The translations under genes were made by a program, and so were the position numbers. Below are positions 45,148 through 53,441 of a stretch of 64,000 nt of DNA, in pieces. Below the pieces are notes generated by a model. The model was not told where the DNA came from. It did no database searches and was given only the letters and a program-made list of their open reading frames with translations. This DNA comes from Phreatobacter oligotrophus (GTDB lineage: Bacteria > Pseudomonadota > Alphaproteobacteria > Rhizobiales > Phreatobacteraceae): positions 463,129 to 527,128 of the forward strand of contig NZ_PZZL01000004.1 in NCBI RefSeq assembly GCF_003046185.1. The letters are read 5' to 3'. Position 1 is the stretch's first letter; the number at the start of each line of letters is the position of its first letter.

Positions 45148-46187
45148 CGGCCCCTCAGGATGCGCTGCACGCGGGTGTCGATGTCATCCTTGCGGGCGTT
45201 GTACCACTTCCAGTCCATCTGGATGAGCTGGGCCACCTTGGCGGGGGTGTTGAAGAGCTTGGCGTCATACTTGGCGTCGAGCTGCACCTTGGTGTTGGAG
45301 GGCGAGTACCAGACCGCCTCGGCAAGCTTCTTCTGCACGTCCGGGCGCAGCATGTAGTCGACATAGGCATAGGCGAGCTCCTTCACCCGCGAGCCCGGCG
45401 TCACCGCCAGCACCTGTTCGAGCGCGGGCACGCCCTCGGAGGGGATGGCGAAGTCCACCGGCTCGTTGGAGCCGTCGTAGCGGTAGACGCCGCTGTCATG
45501 GATGACGCCCATGGAGACCTCGGCGGAGAGGAGCGCCTTCTCCATCTGGCCGGTGAAGTCGAAGAGCTTGATCGGCCTCAGCGCCTCCAGCGCCTTGTAG
45601 GCGGCGTCGAGGTCGTCATAGCCGCGACCATAGATCTTGCCGAGCAGCATGAGATGCGCCTGGCCGAGGCTATTGACCGGGATGAGGTAGCCGCCGCGCT
45701 GGCCGGCGAGCTTCGGATCGGCGAGGTCCTTCCACGAGGTCGGCCTGGCGAGGCCCTTGTCGGTGCGGAAGCCGAGGCCGATGGCGGAGGTGAAGATCGA
45801 GACGCCGACCATCTTGTCGCTGATGGCGTAAGGGTAGACGTCCTTGAGGTTGGGGACGTTGCGCACGTCCATCTTCGGCTCGACGAGGCCCTCCTCCAGC
45901 GCCTTCCACTGCTCGTTCGAATTGGCGTGGAGCACGTCGTAGATCGGATTGTTGCGCGGGCTCGCCTGCAGCTTCGGCAGGAAGGGGAAGGCCTGGTCGG
46001 CCTGGACCGAGCACTTGAACTCGCGCTCGAAGGCCGGGAGCAGGTCGCCCTTCATGATCTCGCCCCACTTGCCGCCCCAGGTCGTGATCTTGAGCGTCGG
46101 GGTCTGCGCGCGAAGGACGGTCGGGCTCGCCAGGGCCGCCACGGCGCCGGCCTGGAGGAGGATGCGTCGGCTCACTGTCATCGTCAT
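45144..46187 (-). CDS. PotD-type periplasmic binding protein (SBP family 1/6)
   Basis: 347 residues with a Tat-like signal (VSRRILLQAGAVAALASPTVLRA); either of two ATGs six bases apart may start it. Mature part LKITTWGGKWGEIMKGDLLPAFEREFKC, YDVLHANSNEQWKALEEGLVEP, VSIFTSAIGLGFRTDKGLARPTSWKDLADPK is the PotD/AfuA-like pattern. The acidic polyamine ligands of PotD are not obvious, so polyamine is not assumed. Separated by 58 bases from the permease upstream. Confidence 0.9.
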   Translation of the reverse strand: MTMTVSRRILLQAGAVAALASPTVLRAQTPTLKITTWGGKWGEIMKGDLLPAFEREFKCSVQADQAFPFLPKLQASPRNNPIYDVLHANSNEQWKALEEGLVEPKMDVRNVPNLKDVYPYAISDKMVGVSIFTSAIGLGFRTDKGLARPTSWKDLADPKLAGQRGGYLIPVNSLGQAHLMLLGKIYGRGYDDLDAAYKALEALRPIKLFDFTGQMEKALLSAEVSMGVIHDSGVYRYDGSNEPVDFAIPSEGVPALEQVLAVTPGSRVKELAYAYVDYMLRPDVQKKLAEAVWYSPSNTKVQLDAKYDAKLFNTPAKVAQLIQMDWKWYNARKDDIDTRVQRILRGR

Positions 46188-46245
46188 CGGACACCTCTGG
46201 TGGTTGGCCCTCTTGTGGCGGGGCTTGGATCGGATCGGCTGCGTT

Positions 46246-47049
46246 TCAGAGCTTCACGTAAGTCTTGAGGCCGATGGTCTTCTCCAGGAGGACCACGACC
46301 AGGATGGCCATGAGGATCGAGACCATCGAGGCGGCCGCAATGGCGCCGTCGAGGTCGAATTTCATGTAGTTGAACAGCACGACCGGCAGCGTCTCCCCCT
46401 TGGGCAGGACGAGAAAGAGCGAGATCGGGAACTGGTCGAAGGAGACGATGAAGGCGAAGATGCCGCCGGCGACGACGCCCGGCTGGATGAGCGGCAGCGT
46501 CACCTCGAAGAAGACGCGCAAGGGGCCCGCGCCATGGACGGCGGCCGCCTCCTCGATGCGCCGGTCGAAATTGTGCAGGACGGCGAGCGTCGTGCGCAGC
46601 ACATAGGGCACGGCGACCAGGGTGTGCCCCATGATGAGGCCCCAGACCGGCCGGCCGATGTCGAGCAGCAGGTAGAGCTGGAAGAGGGCGAGGCCGGTGA
46701 GGATCGCCGGCAGCATCAGCGGCGACATGAAACAGGCGGTGAGGATGCGGGCGCCGGGAATGTTGCCGCGGGCGAGGCCCAGCGCGCAGAGGCCGCCGAT
46801 CAGCATGGACAGGATGAGCACCGCCACCGCGACCTGCAGGCTCAGCCACAGCGCATTCATGAATTCCGGGCTGGTGAAGAACTTGTCGAACCAGCGCAGC
46901 GTCACGCCCACCGGCGGGAAGGAGATGTAGGGCGTCGGGTTGAGCGCGAAGACGCCGATGATGGCGATGGGCGTAAGCAGGAAGGCGACGATGGCGCCGT
47001 TGAGCGTCAGGTAGGCGGCCCGGCCGGGATCGAAGCGGCGGCGGCTCAT
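46246..47049 (-). CDS. ABC transporter permease, PotC type
   Basis: 267 residues, six membrane segments, with the EAA loop IEEAAAVHGAGPLRVFFEVTLPLIQPGVVAGG typical of binding-protein-dependent permeases. Start overlaps the partner permease's stop by 4 bases (ATGA). Belongs with the potB-like gene to form the channel of the operon's importer. Confidence 0.94.
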   Translation of the reverse strand: MSRRRFDPGRAAYLTLNGAIVAFLLTPIAIIGVFALNPTPYISFPPVGVTLRWFDKFFTSPEFMNALWLSLQVAVAVLILSMLIGGLCALGLARGNIPGARILTACFMSPLMLPAILTGLALFQLYLLLDIGRPVWGLIMGHTLVAVPYVLRTTLAVLHNFDRRIEEAAAVHGAGPLRVFFEVTLPLIQPGVVAGGIFAFIVSFDQFPISLFLVLPKGETLPVVLFNYMKFDLDGAIAAASMVSILMAILVVVLLEKTIGLKTYVKL

Positions 47050-47924
47050 GCCATCTTCTCCCCTCCGGCGAAGCGCCCCAGCACGTTGTTGTAGGCCACC
47101 ACGATGACCAGCGAGACGGCGAGCAGGACCACGCCGAGGGCTCCCGCGAAGCCCAGATTGAAGCTCGCGCCGACCTGTTGGTAGATCAGCATGGGCAGGG
47201 TCAGGACGTCCGTGCCGCCCATCAGGAAGGGCGTGACATAGGCGCTGATCGACAGCGCGAAGACCAGCAGCGAGCCGGCGAGGATGCCGGGCAAGGACAG
47301 CGGCAGCGTGACTTCGAGGAAGGCCTGGAAACGGTTGGCGCCGAGATTGCGGGCAGCCTGTTCGAGCCGCTCGTCGATGCGGCCGATGACGCCGGTGAGC
47401 GTCAGCACCATGAAGGGCACGTAGATGTGCACCAGCGCGAGAATGGTGCCGAACTCGTTGTACATGAGCGGCAGCGGCTCGCTGATGACGCCCCAGCCCA
47501 TGAGGGTGGCGTTGATGACCCCGCGATCCTGCAGCAGCGTCATCCAGGCGAAGGTCCGCACGACGATTCCGGTGAGCATCGGCGCGATCACCGCCATCAG
47601 CAGCAGGGCGTGGCCGACCCGCGAGTGGATGCGCGCCATCAGATGGGCCAGCGGATAGCCGAGCAGCAGGGCGGCCAGCGTGGTGATGGCGCCGATCCTC
47701 AGCGTTGCAACCAGCGCCTCGAAATAGAGGGAATCCCCGATGAGCCGCTCGTAATGGCGCGTGGTGAAGCTGACATTGGGGTTGTTGGCGGGATTGCCCG
47801 ACAGGAACGACAGCAGCGCCATGGTGGCGAAGGGGATGACGAAGAAGACGACGAAGAGCAGCACGGCCGGCCCGATCGCCCAGGCGACCGGAGACATGGC
47901 GGGACGGCGGCGCGGGCTAGCCAA
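47046..47924 (-). CDS. ABC transporter permease, PotB type
   Basis: 292 residues from a TTG at 47924. This start is preferred over the ATG at 47897 because a full AAGGAGG sits 6-7 bases before the TTG, while the ATG has no ribosome-binding site; it makes the gene overlap the IclR gene by 8 bases. Six membrane segments follow MSPVAWAIGPAVLLFVVFFV; the EAA loop is LEQAARNLGANRFQAFLEVTLPLSLPG. Translational coupling to the regulator ties regulation and uptake together. Confidence 0.93.
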   Translation of the reverse strand: MASPRRRPAMSPVAWAIGPAVLLFVVFFVIPFATMALLSFLSGNPANNPNVSFTTRHYERLIGDSLYFEALVATLRIGAITTLAALLLGYPLAHLMARIHSRVGHALLLMAVIAPMLTGIVVRTFAWMTLLQDRGVINATLMGWGVISEPLPLMYNEFGTILALVHIYVPFMVLTLTGVIGRIDERLEQAARNLGANRFQAFLEVTLPLSLPGILAGSLLVFALSISAYVTPFLMGGTDVLTLPMLIYQQVGASFNLGFAGALGVVLLAVSLVIVVAYNNVLGRFAGGEKMA

Positions 47925-48702
47925 GGGCGGCCTCCTTCGACGACCGCTCACGGTGCAAGGGGAATGCCTGGAGGCCACCCGGCGAGAGAGAGGCGGCCAT
48001 GTCCTGGAGCATGGCCGCAAGGCGCGCCCGCCCGCCCTTGTCCACCTGCGCCACGGCGAAGGCGATGTAGGGCGCCAGCGCCGGGCGCCCGTCCCGGCCG
48101 GGAATGGCGATCGACACGCCGGCAAGGCCCGGCAGGGCCTCGTCGCTCGACTCCTCCCAGCCCCGGAGACGCGCCCTGTCCACGCGCGCCATGAGCTCCT
48201 CGAGGGAGGGCGGCGCATTGGGGCGGAGCCCTGACGGATAGGGCGTGAAGCGGCGCTCCACCTCCTCGCGCGGCAGGAGGCCGAGCAGCATCCGGCCGGT
48301 CGAATTGGCCGCCGCGGGACCGCGCGTACCGGGCGGCGTCACCACCCGCAGCGGATGGGTGCCGGGCCGGCTGCGCAGGACCACGATGTCGGCCCCGTCG
48401 AGGATGGAAATGCCGGTGGAGAAGCCCGTCTCGCGGGTGATCTCCTGCAGCGCCTGGTCCACCGCCTCGAGCATCGGATCGCCGGAAGCGAAGGAGCGGC
48501 CGAGCTCGAGCATGAGAAGGCCGACCCGGTAGCGGCGCGTCGGCTCGTCCCGCTCGAGCAGGCCATGCCCCGCCATGTCCTTGAGAAGCCGCGACGTCGT
48601 GCTCTTCGGCCAGCCCATGGCAGCGGACAGTTCACCCACCGCGGCGCTGGCATGGCCACGCTTGAACCAGTGGAGGACTCGGGCGGCGTTGGCGAGGCTC
48701 AC
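47917..48702 (-). CDS. IclR family transcriptional regulator
   Basis: 261 residues from a GTG at 48702. N-terminal winged helix (AARVLHWF..., LSAAMGWPKSTTSRLLKDMAGHGLLERDE) followed by the IclR effector domain (MLELGRSFASGDPMLEAVDQALQEITRETGFSTGISIL to the C-terminus). Heads the ABC transporter/hydantoinase operon and overlaps its next gene. A perfect palindrome directly before its start codon suggests it represses its own operon. The effector is probably a catabolite of the transported compound. Confidence 0.92.
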   Translation of the reverse strand: MSLANAARVLHWFKRGHASAAVGELSAAMGWPKSTTSRLLKDMAGHGLLERDEPTRRYRVGLLMLELGRSFASGDPMLEAVDQALQEITRETGFSTGISILDGADIVVLRSRPGTHPLRVVTPPGTRGPAAANSTGRMLLGLLPREEVERRFTPYPSGLRPNAPPSLEELMARVDRARLRGWEESSDEALPGLAGVSIAIPGRDGRPALAPYIAFAVAQVDKGGRARLAAMLQDMAASLSPGGLQAFPLHRERSSKEAALG

Positions 48703-48706
48703 GGAA

Positions 48707-48723
48707 GTTCCACTATTTGGAAC
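48707..48723. promoter_or_regulatory. Predicted IclR operator (autoregulatory)
   Basis: GTTCCA-CTATT-TGGAAC is a perfect 6-6 inverted repeat with a 5-base centre, four bases before the GTG start of the IclR gene and over its ribosome-binding site. IclR-type operators are short TGGAA/TTCCA-type palindromes, so binding here would block translation start or promoter clearance of the whole eight-gene operon. Confidence 0.65.
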
Positions 48724-48927
48724 ACTGTCTTGCTATCACGAACAGTAGGTGACGAGGCTCCGACCCTGTCAAGCCTGCGCATCCTGAAGCCGGCGCATGG
48801 GCGCACTCCCGTCCGTGCAAGGGTCATTTCGCAGGCAGAATCCCGATCGCCCCGCGCGCGCGATTCCTGATCTCCAACAGGTCGCGCCCGCGCATTCGCG
48901 ACCATCCTGCCTCGGGAACGCACCGGA

Positions 48928-48961
48928 TTGCCCAATCAATGGGCTTGCCCAAAGAATGGGG
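48928..48961. promoter_or_regulatory. Tandem 17-bp palindromic sites
   Basis: TTGCCCAATCAATGGGC (48928-48944) and TTGCCCAAAGAATGGGG (48945-48961) are head-to-tail repeats differing at four positions, the first with perfect GCCCA/TGGGC arms. Side-by-side palindromic repeats of this period are typical of a dimeric regulator binding on one face of the helix. The sequence is unlike the IclR palindrome, so a second regulator may act on the plus-strand operon. Confidence 0.6.
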
Positions 48962-49129
48962 GATTGCAGGATCGGAGCCTCATCGGGCGAAGCCGGTCGG
49001 CCGCGGGGCCGTCCCGGCATCCCGATCGCGATGCGAGGTCGTCATGTTCAGCGTGCTGCGGACCGCGGCTGGCCCGACCGGGCCCCTTGGGTGGGCCCGC
49101 ATGCGCCGCGCTGGGACAGGGCCCGCGGC

Positions 49130-49981
49130 ATGAGCGCCCCCGCAAGCCCGGCCGCCCTTCCCGACATTTCCGGCTACACGCTGGTGGCGGAGCGCCACTG
49201 GGGCCGCTGGGTGGCGGTGGCCATCATCGTCCTGCTGCTCGCCGCCCTCGCCCGCGCCTTCGCGGTCGGCCAGATCGAGTGGACCTTCGTCGGCCAGTTC
49301 CTCACCGCGAAGTCCATCCTCGACGGCCTCGTCAACACCATCCTCATGACCATCGGCGCCATGACGCTGGGCATCACGCTCGGCATCGTCACGGCGGTGA
49401 TGCGCATGTCGCCGAACCCGGTGCTGAAGGGCGTCGCCATGGGCTACGCCTGGCTCTTCCGCGGCACGCCGGTGATCCTGCAGCTGCTGCTCTGGTTCAA
49501 CCTGGCGCTGATCTTCCCGACGCTCGGCATTCCCGGGCTCTTCTCGGTGCGCACCGTCGACGTGATGACGCCGGCCGTCGCGGCCCTCCTCGGCCTCGGC
49601 ATCAACCAGGGCGCCTATACCTCCGAGGTGATGCGCGCCGGCATGCTCTCCGTCGATGTCGGCCAGTACGAGGCGGCGAAATCCATCGGCATGACGCGCC
49701 TCCTGGCGCTCCGCCGCATCGTCTTCCCGCAGGCCATGCGGGTCATCATCCCGCCGCTCGGTAACGAGTTCATCGGCATGGTGAAGCTGACCTCGCTGGC
49801 GAGCGTCATCCAGTTCTCCGAGATCCTGCACAACGCCCAGAACATCTACTACGCCAACTCGCGGGTCATCGAGCTGCTGATTGTCGCCGCCGTCTGGTAT
49901 CTGGTCGTGGTCTCGGTGCTCACGCCCATCCAGATGCTGCTGGAGCGCCATTTCGGCCGCGGCGCGGGGACGGGACGATGA
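49130..49981 (+). CDS. Polar amino acid-type ABC transporter permease
   Basis: 283 residues from the ATG at 49130. Hydrophobic N-terminal segment, then the HisMQ-type permease core: [94 protein letters not shown] single permease gene is enough for homodimeric transporters of this type. Its stop overlaps the ATPase start by 4 bases. First gene of the five-gene plus-strand operon. Confidence 0.93.
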   Translation: MSAPASPAALPDISGYTLVAERHWGRWVAVAIIVLLLAALARAFAVGQIEWTFVGQFLTAKSILDGLVNTILMTIGAMTLGITLGIVTAVMRMSPNPVLKGVAMGYAWLFRGTPVILQLLLWFNLALIFPTLGIPGLFSVRTVDVMTPAVAALLGLGINQGAYTSEVMRAGMLSVDVGQYEAAKSIGMTRLLALRRIVFPQAMRVIIPPLGNEFIGMVKLTSLASVIQFSEILHNAQNIYYANSRVIELLIVAAVWYLVVVSVLTPIQMLLERHFGRGAGTGR

Positions 49982-50760
49982 CGCGCGACATCTCCATCCG
50001 TCCCATTGTCTCGATCGTCGACGTCCACAAGAGCTTCGGCACCTTCAAGGCGGTGGACGGCGTCTCCCTCGACGTCTTCCCCGGCGAGGTCGTCTGCATC
50101 ATCGGCGCCTCGGGCTCGGGCAAGACGACGCTGCTCCGCTGCATCAACCAGCTCGTGCAGGTGGACAGCGGCGCCATCTGGGTCGACGGCGAACTTGCCG
50201 GCCTTCGCATCGACGGCACCCGCCTCCACCGGCTGCCGGAGGCCGAGATCGCCCGCCAGCGCCTCGCCACCGGCATGGTGTTCCAGCGCTTCAACCTGTT
50301 CCCGCATCTGACTGCGCTCGAGAACATCATAGAGGGTCCGGTCCAGGTGCTCGGCCGCCCCCGCCGCGAGGCGATCGCCGAGGCCGAGGCCCTCCTGAAG
50401 CGGGTCGGTCTGGCGGAAAAGGCGGGGGCCTATCCGACGAACCTGTCGGGCGGCCAGCAGCAGCGCGTCGCCATCGCCCGCGCTCTCGCGATGAAGCCGA
50501 AGCTTATGCTCTTCGACGAGCCGACCTCGGCGCTCGATCCGGAACTGGTCGGCGAGGTCCTCGCGGTGATGCGCGAGCTCGCCGCCAGCGGCATGACCAT
50601 GATCGTCGTCACCCACGAACTCGGCTTTGCCCGCGAGGTCGCCGACCGCGTCGTCTTCATGGACCACGGCGCCATCGTCGAGATGGGCCCGCCCGACCAG
50701 GTGCTCGGCCAGCCGAGGGAAGCGCGCACCAGCGCCTTCATCGCGGCGGTGCTGGCATGA
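49978..50760 (+). CDS. Polar amino acid ABC transporter ATPase (GlnQ/HisP type)
   Basis: 260 residues. Walker [12 protein letters not shown] near 42, [16 protein letters not shown], signature [14 protein letters not shown], Walker [16 protein letters not shown]-loop [15 protein letters not shown]. The closing [16 protein letters not shown] is typical of GlnQ/HisP. Start overlaps the permease stop (ATGA). Confidence 0.95.
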   Translation: MTRDISIRPIVSIVDVHKSFGTFKAVDGVSLDVFPGEVVCIIGASGSGKTTLLRCINQLVQVDSGAIWVDGELAGLRIDGTRLHRLPEAEIARQRLATGMVFQRFNLFPHLTALENIIEGPVQVLGRPRREAIAEAEALLKRVGLAEKAGAYPTNLSGGQQQRVAIARALAMKPKLMLFDEPTSALDPELVGEVLAVMRELAASGMTMIVVTHELGFAREVADRVVFMDHGAIVEMGPPDQVLGQPREARTSAFIAAVLA

Positions 50761-50806
50761 GCGCCGCCACTCGCCCCTTTTCGCCGCCCGCAGCCGGAGC
50801 CCGCCC

Positions 50807-51631
50807 ATGCTGAAACGCCTGATGCTCACCGCCGCGCTCTGCCTCGCCGCCGGCACGGCGATCGCCCAGGAGCTCCCCGCCGCCATCAAGCAGCGCGGGA
50901 CGCTGATCGCCGCCGTCATCCCGAACTACCCGCCGCTGGAGATGAAGAACCCGCAGACGGGCGAGCTGACCGGCTTCGACATCGAGCTCGGCAATGCCAT
51001 CGCCGCGAAGCTCGGCATCCGGATGCAGTGGCAGGAGACGAGCTTCGAGCAGATGCTCTCCGCCGTCCGCACCGGCCGCGTCGACATCATCCTCTCCGGC
51101 ATGAGCGACCTGCCCTCGCGCCACGAGACCGCGACCTTCATCAACTACATCCGGTCCGGCACGCAGTTCTTCACCCAGCATTCCCGCGCCGCGGAGTTCC
51201 CGACCCGCGAGTCGCTCTGCGGCAAGGCGGTCGGCGCCTCGCGCCGCACCTCGCTCCCCACCGAGATCAAGGCCTTCTCGGATGCCGAATGCGTCGCGAA
51301 AGGCCGGCCCGAGATCCGCATCGTCGGCACCGAGGGTTCGGCCGATGCCCGCACCCAGCTCCGCCAGGGCCGCATCGACGCCGCCATGCAGGGCTCGGAA
51401 ACCCTGCCCTACATCATGGGCCTCGAGCCCAACACCTACGCCCTGATCGGCGAGCCCACCCGCTACACGCTCATGGGCATCGCCACGGCGCGCGAGGCCG
51501 AGGACCTGCGCCAGGCCATTGTCGGCGCGCTCAAGGGCCTTATCGCCGACGGCACCTACCGGCAGCTTCTCGTGAAATGGCAGCTGCAGCCGTCCGAACT
51601 CACGGAGATCACCATCAATGCCGGTCGCTAG
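50807..51631 (+). CDS. Amino acid-type periplasmic binding protein, first of two
   Basis: 274 residues with a signal peptide ending in AGTAIAQ. Family 3 binding protein: RGTLIAAVIPNYPPLEM, TGFDIELGNAIAAKLGI, WQETSFEQMLSAVRTGRVDIILSGMSDLPSRHETATFINYI. In place of the usual amino-acid Arg/Asp pair the mid part RTSLPTEIKAFSDAECVAKGRPEI carries its own pattern, with a Cys pair (ESLCGKAVG / DAECVAKG) likely forming a disulfide. It overlaps the next gene by 14 bases. Confidence 0.92.
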   Translation: MLKRLMLTAALCLAAGTAIAQELPAAIKQRGTLIAAVIPNYPPLEMKNPQTGELTGFDIELGNAIAAKLGIRMQWQETSFEQMLSAVRTGRVDIILSGMSDLPSRHETATFINYIRSGTQFFTQHSRAAEFPTRESLCGKAVGASRRTSLPTEIKAFSDAECVAKGRPEIRIVGTEGSADARTQLRQGRIDAAMQGSETLPYIMGLEPNTYALIGEPTRYTLMGIATAREAEDLRQAIVGALKGLIADGTYRQLLVKWQLQPSELTEITINAGR

Positions 51632-52508
51632 CCTCGACGCCCTGCCGCTCCTGCCCGCCAACCGGGCGCCGCTCTCGCCGGTCTATCCCTGGCCGAACGG
51701 CAACAAGGCGGCGGTCTTCCTGTCCTTCGACGTCGATGCCGAATCCGCCTGGACCGCGAAGGACCCGAACCATTACGAGCGCCTCGTCACCATGTCCTAT
51801 GGCGGCTTCGAGGCCCGCGTCGGCATCCCGAAGCTCCTGGAAATGCTGCGCCAGCAGGAGCTGAAGGCAACCTTCTTCATCACCGGCTGGGCCATCGAGG
51901 CGCACACCGCCGCCTGCGAGGCGATCCTCAAGGACGGCCATGAGATCGGCCATCACGGCTTCCACCACCTGATGCCCGACCCCGGCGCGCCGCATATCGT
52001 CGAGGAGATGGACAAGGGCCTCGACAGCCTGAAGCGGCGCCTCGGCGTGGTGCCGGTCGGCTACCGCGCGCCGCTCGGCGAAAGCTGCGAGGAACTCCGC
52101 GTGCTTCTGAAGAAGCACGGCTTTCTCTATTCGTCATCCTGGCGCGACGACGTCCGTCCCTATCGCCAGGTCCTCGCCGACGGCACGCCGGGCGTCATCG
52201 AGCTGCCGGCGACAATGACCTTCGACGACTGGATGTACGGCCTCACCCACCGCTACTCGCCGCGGCCGCTCTTTCCCCGCGAGCACGTCCTGTCGATCTG
52301 GAACGACGAGCTGGCGGAGACCCGCGAATGGGGCGGCCTCATCACCACCGTCCTCCATCCGCAGGTCTCGGGCCGGCCGATGCGACTCAAGCTGCTTCGC
52401 GAGTTCCTCGAACACGTGAAGAGCTATGGCGACGTATGGATCGCCACCGGCGCCGAGATCGCCGGCCATTTCGCCGCCTGCGAGGCGGCCGACGCCAAGG
52501 CGGCGTGA
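51618..52508 (+). CDS. NodB-fold polysaccharide deacetylase-like / cyclic imide hydrolase-like enzyme
   Basis: 296 residues, no signal peptide, so cytosolic. Motifs SFDVDAE near 37, TFFITGWAIEAH, HEIGHHGFHH near 112, GYRAPLGES near 151, and VLHPQVSGRP near 240. The cytosolic form with FDVDAE and HEIGHHGxxH belongs with allantoinase PuuE, cyclic imide hydrolase and HpPgdA-type enzymes rather than cell-wall deacetylases. Placement between two amino-acid binding protein genes argues for opening the ring of an imported cyclic amide. Confidence 0.85.
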   Translation: MPVASLDALPLLPANRAPLSPVYPWPNGNKAAVFLSFDVDAESAWTAKDPNHYERLVTMSYGGFEARVGIPKLLEMLRQQELKATFFITGWAIEAHTAACEAILKDGHEIGHHGFHHLMPDPGAPHIVEEMDKGLDSLKRRLGVVPVGYRAPLGESCEELRVLLKKHGFLYSSSWRDDVRPYRQVLADGTPGVIELPATMTFDDWMYGLTHRYSPRPLFPREHVLSIWNDELAETREWGGLITTVLHPQVSGRPMRLKLLREFLEHVKSYGDVWIATGAEIAGHFAACEAADAKAA

Positions 52509-52519
52509 GCGAACGGGAA

Positions 52520-52547
52520 GCGGGCCGCGTCGCTGCGACCGGCCCGC
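52520..52547 (+). other. Intercistronic hairpin in the amino acid transporter operon
   Basis: GCGGGCC (52520-52526) and GGCCCGC (52541-52547) enclose GTCGC-T-GCGAC, itself a palindrome, giving a long stable stem in the 70-base gap before the second binding protein gene. No T-run follows. Such a structure can protect upstream mRNA and change the ratio of the two binding proteins. Confidence 0.5.
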
Positions 52548-52578
52548 ATGCAGTCGTCAACACCGGGGGACCCGAGCC

Positions 52579-53418
52579 ATGAGCATCCGCACCAGCCTTC
52601 TCGCCGCCGGCCTGGCGCTGGCGGCCACCGCGGCCGCCGCCCAGCAGCCGATCCCCCTCCCCGATGCCATCAGGTCGGCCGGCGTCGTCCGCATCGGCAT
52701 CGAGGCCACCTATCCGCCCATGGCCTACAAGGACCCGGCCACCAACGAGCGGCGGGGCTTCAATGTCGACCTCGTCACGGAGATCGCCCGGGTGCTGGGC
52801 CTGCGGATCCAGTGGGAGGAGATGGCCTTCGCGCAGCTGATCCCGGCGCTCACCACCAACCGGATCGACTTCTCGGGCTCGTCCATGACCGACCTGCCCT
52901 CGCGGCGCGACCGGCTGTCCTTCGTCGACTATGTCTCCACCGGCCCGCAGATCTTCGCCATGACCGCCCAGTCAGGTGACATCAACCAGCCGACCGACCT
53001 CTGCGGCAAGGCCATCGCGACCCCGCGGACGACGGCCTATTTCCCGACCCTCCAGGCCTGGAGCCAGGCGAACTGCGTGGCGCAGGGCCGGCCCGCCATC
53101 ACCGTGGTGGGGACCGAGGGCGCCACCGCGACCCGCACCGACCTGCGGCAGAACCGCGTCCAGGCGGCGGTCCTCGGCGCGGAATATGTCGTCTATCTCG
53201 GCCAGCAGGAGCCCGGCGCCATCAAGGCCATCGGCACACCCATCGGCCGCAACCTGTCCGGCCTCGCCTTTCCGAAAGAGTCGACCGTGCTGCGCGATGC
53301 GGTGGCCGCCGCCCTCGACCGGCTCATCGCCGACGGCACCTACATGGCGCTCCTGAAGAAGCACGGCCTGGAGGCCCAGGCCCTCGCCCGCGCCGAGATC
53401 GACGCCGGCCAGCCCTGA
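52579..53418 (+). CDS. Amino acid-type periplasmic binding protein, second of two
   Basis: 279 residues, signal peptide LLAAGLALAATAAAAQ. Family 3 fold: SAGVVRIGIEATYPPMAYKDP, GFNVDLVTEIARVLGLRIQWEEMAFAQLIPAL, GSSMTDLPSRRDRLSFVDYVSTG, VVGTEGATATRTDLRQNRVQAAVLG. It resembles the binding protein two genes upstream (MSDLPSRHE / MTDLPSRRD; TEGSADARTQLRQGRIDAA / TEGATATRTDLRQNRVQAA), so the pair probably arose by duplication and may widen the ligand range. Last gene of the operon. Confidence 0.92.
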   Translation: MSIRTSLLAAGLALAATAAAAQQPIPLPDAIRSAGVVRIGIEATYPPMAYKDPATNERRGFNVDLVTEIARVLGLRIQWEEMAFAQLIPALTTNRIDFSGSSMTDLPSRRDRLSFVDYVSTGPQIFAMTAQSGDINQPTDLCGKAIATPRTTAYFPTLQAWSQANCVAQGRPAITVVGTEGATATRTDLRQNRVQAAVLGAEYVVYLGQQEPGAIKAIGTPIGRNLSGLAFPKESTVLRDAVAAALDRLIADGTYMALLKKHGLEAQALARAEIDAGQP

Positions 53419-53441
53419 TCGCCCGCGCGCTGAACACACGC

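Larger units (their letters stand above)
48703..49129. promoter_or_regulatory. Divergent control region between the two uptake operons
   Basis: 427 bases without a convincing gene. It holds the palindrome before the IclR start, a tandem 17-bp palindromic repeat at 48928-48961, and further inverted pieces (ACTGT at 48724-48728 / ACAGT at 48742-48746). The plus-strand frame through its right part encodes mostly Arg/Gly/Pro-rich sequence that looks non-coding. Confidence 0.6.
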
